Shown: positions 4,878 to 5,758 of the stretch, one piece after another
How positions within the stretch are numbered: the first letter of the stretch is position 1
Layout of the letters: each line of letters opens with the position of its first letter
DNA from: Acidimicrobiales bacterium
GTDB lineage: Bacteria; Actinomycetota; Acidimicrobiia; Acidimicrobiales; Palsa-688
Length of the DNA stretch: 5,758 nt
NCBI GenBank assembly: GCA_030039575.1
Contig: JASHVH010000393.1
Coordinates: 1-5,758, forward strand
Reading direction: 5' to 3'
The notes under the pieces: generated by a model
Told to the model about the DNA's origin: nothing
The model's database searches: none
What the model saw: the letters and a program-made list of their open reading frames with translations, nothing else
Position numbers and translations under genes: made by a program

Positions 4878-5678
4878 TCAGGCGGTCGCGTGTGTGCCAG
4901 CAAGGAGGGCGGCCAGGGGCGCGCTGAGCGCCGGCGTACTGGCCAGAAGGACCTCCCCAGCCAGCATCCTCAGTTCGCCGCCGGCTTCCTCGCAGATGAG
5001 CCCTCCAGCGGCCCAGTCCCAATCGTTCAAGCCGGCCTCATAGAACGCATCGAAACGGCCGCCCGCCACCCAGCACAAGTCGAGCGCGGCCGACCCGAAC
5101 CGCCGGATGTCGCGTACGGCGGGAAGGAGACGAGCCAGCACCGCAGCCTGTCCCGCCCGCCGCTCGGGCCGGTAGCTGAACCCTGTCGCCACCAACGCAG
5201 TGGCCAATTCGCTCCTTCCTGCGGCGATGTGGCAAGGGGAGCCATTGCACCAGGCGCCCCGGCCGATAGCTGCCCACCAGGTCTCCTGCCTCGAGGGGTC
5301 GACGACGACCCCGACCACGGTGCGGCCGTCACAGCGGGCCGCGAGAGAGACGCAGTAGGCGGGCACCTTGAAGAAGAAGTTCGTGGTCCCATCGAGCGGG
5401 TCGGCCACCCAGGAGATCCCCGACGTCCCTTGGTGAGACGTGCCTTCCTCGCTGTGGACAGAGTCGAGCGGGCGTGCCCTGCGCAGTCCGGAGACGATGA
5501 AGGCCTCGGACGCCCGGTCGGCCTCGGACACCAGGTCGGTGGGGGAGGACTTCGTGGTGACCTCTTCCAGGGTCGAGCCCGAGTACTCCTCGAGCAGCCG
5601 GGCCGCCCCGCCGGCTACGTCGCGTGCCACCTCTTGGAGTTCGTCAAGCAGCTCAGCAGAAAGGAGAGGCTCGGTCAC
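4878..5678 (-). CDS. inositol-monophosphatase-family sugar or sugar-alcohol phosphatase (IMPase/SuhB-like)
   Basis: This 266-residue cytoplasmic protein belongs to the Mg-dependent, lithium-sensitive phosphatase family. Metal-site motifs are complete: TTKSSPTDLVSEAD (41-54), SEEGT with E77 and E78, motif A WVADPLDGTTNF (90-101) with D93 and D96, and motif B DWDWAAGGLICEEAGG (219-234) with D221. Hydrolysis of inositol 1-phosphate to myo-inositol is the usual role and would feed phosphatidylinositol or mycothiol synthesis in actinobacteria. Relatives act instead on histidinol phosphate, 3'-phosphoadenosine 5'-phosphate or fructose 1,6-bisphosphate, and the sequence alone does not separate these. 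The start is GTG 5678, with no Shine-Dalgarno sequence; TATAAC just upstream suggests a leaderless mRNA. The next plausible starts would cut into the first helix. It is transcribed toward pfkA. If it were a fructose bisphosphatase it would oppose the neighbouring kinase, but nothing in the sequence demands that. Confidence 0.93.
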   Translation of the reverse strand: MTEPLLSAELLDELQEVARDVAGGAARLLEEYSGSTLEEVTTKSSPTDLVSEADRASEAFIVSGLRRARPLDSVHSEEGTSHQGTSGISWVADPLDGTTNFFFKVPAYCVSLAARCDGRTVVGVVVDPSRQETWWAAIGRGAWCNGSPCHIAAGRSELATALVATGFSYRPERRAGQAAVLARLLPAVRDIRRFGSAALDLCWVAGGRFDAFYEAGLNDWDWAAGGLICEEAGGELRMLAGEVLLASTPALSAPLAALLAGTHATA

Positions 5679-5686
5679 AGGGCCAA

Positions 5687-5692
5687 GTTATA
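5687..5692 (-). promoter_or_regulatory. candidate -10 element of the IMPase gene, leaderless
   Basis: TATAAC on the minus strand differs from TATAAT at one base and ends 8 nt before GTG 5678, placing the expected transcription start at or within 2 nt of the start codon. No good -35 hexamer is seen 16-18 nt upstream. Confidence 0.4.
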
Positions 5693-5696
5693 GATG

Positions 5697-5753
5697 TTTC
5701 GGGAACAAGTGAAGAAGAGTCGGCGGCCGCCCGCTCCCGGACGTTTCCCGAAA
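5697..5753. repeat. inverted 9-bp repeat upstream of the IMPase promoter
   Basis: TTTCGGGAA (5697-5705) and its reverse complement TTCCCGAAA (5745-5753) are separated by 39 bp. Each copy is itself close to a TTTC-N2-GAAA dyad, so they could be two binding sites for one dimeric regulator. The first lies about 5 bp upstream of the -10 candidate. The region is cut by the window end. Confidence 0.35.
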
Positions 5754-5758
5754 GGTGT

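Noticed and set aside
3680..4903. 407-codon open frame on the minus strand opposite pfkA
   Set aside because: It overlaps a clear phosphofructokinase along its whole length, and its translation shows no family motif. Long antisense frames are expected in GC-rich coding DNA.

Overview
The window reads as ordinary chromosomal DNA from a GC-rich Gram-positive bacterium, most likely an actinobacterium. The main reasons are the gene order lexA / divergent LysM membrane protein / nrdR, as in Mycobacterium (lexA, Rv2719c or ChiZ, nrdR), the Gram-positive/actinobacterial LexA operator CGAAC-N4-GTTCG, and the codon use. I cannot fix the lineage below phylum level. I see no insertion sequence, phage gene, CRISPR array, tRNA or rRNA.

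Layout. At the left edge (1-248, minus) is the N-terminal third or so of a PfkB/ribokinase-family sugar kinase. It runs divergently from a class I mannose-6-phosphate isomerase (363-1454, plus). Next, convergent with the isomerase, is lexA (1511-2140, minus). Divergent from lexA is a LysM single-pass membrane protein (2455-2952, plus) that resembles the SOS cell-division inhibitors YneA/DivS/ChiZ, followed 65 bp later by nrdR (3018-3521, plus). After a 278-bp gap with two perfect palindromes comes a 6-phosphofructokinase (3800-4831, plus) with both residues expected of the pyrophosphate-dependent type (D104 and K124). Convergent with it is an inositol-monophosphatase-family phosphatase (4878-5678, minus).

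Regulation. The lexA/LysM interval is the most informative part. It holds a strong lexA promoter (TTGACC-17-TATGAT) with a LexA box over its -35, an oppositely directed promoter (TTGACG-17-TAGAAA) with a perfect LexA box in its spacer, and a third imperfect box near that promoter's start site. LexA should therefore repress itself and the LysM gene, and probably part of nrdR transcription. DNA damage would then link division arrest with the NrdR control of ribonucleotide reductase. Three other genes (sugar kinase, isomerase, IMPase) lack a well-placed Shine-Dalgarno sequence and instead have a -10-like hexamer 6-8 nt before the start codon, which suggests leaderless mRNAs.

Metabolic theme. A sugar kinase, mannose-6-phosphate isomerase, phosphofructokinase and IMPase all act around hexose phosphates and sugar alcohol phosphates, but they lie in separate transcription units. 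I did not find a clearly undescribed system. The items most worth checking are the PPi-type phosphofructokinase, the triple-operator SOS interval, and the leaderless starts.
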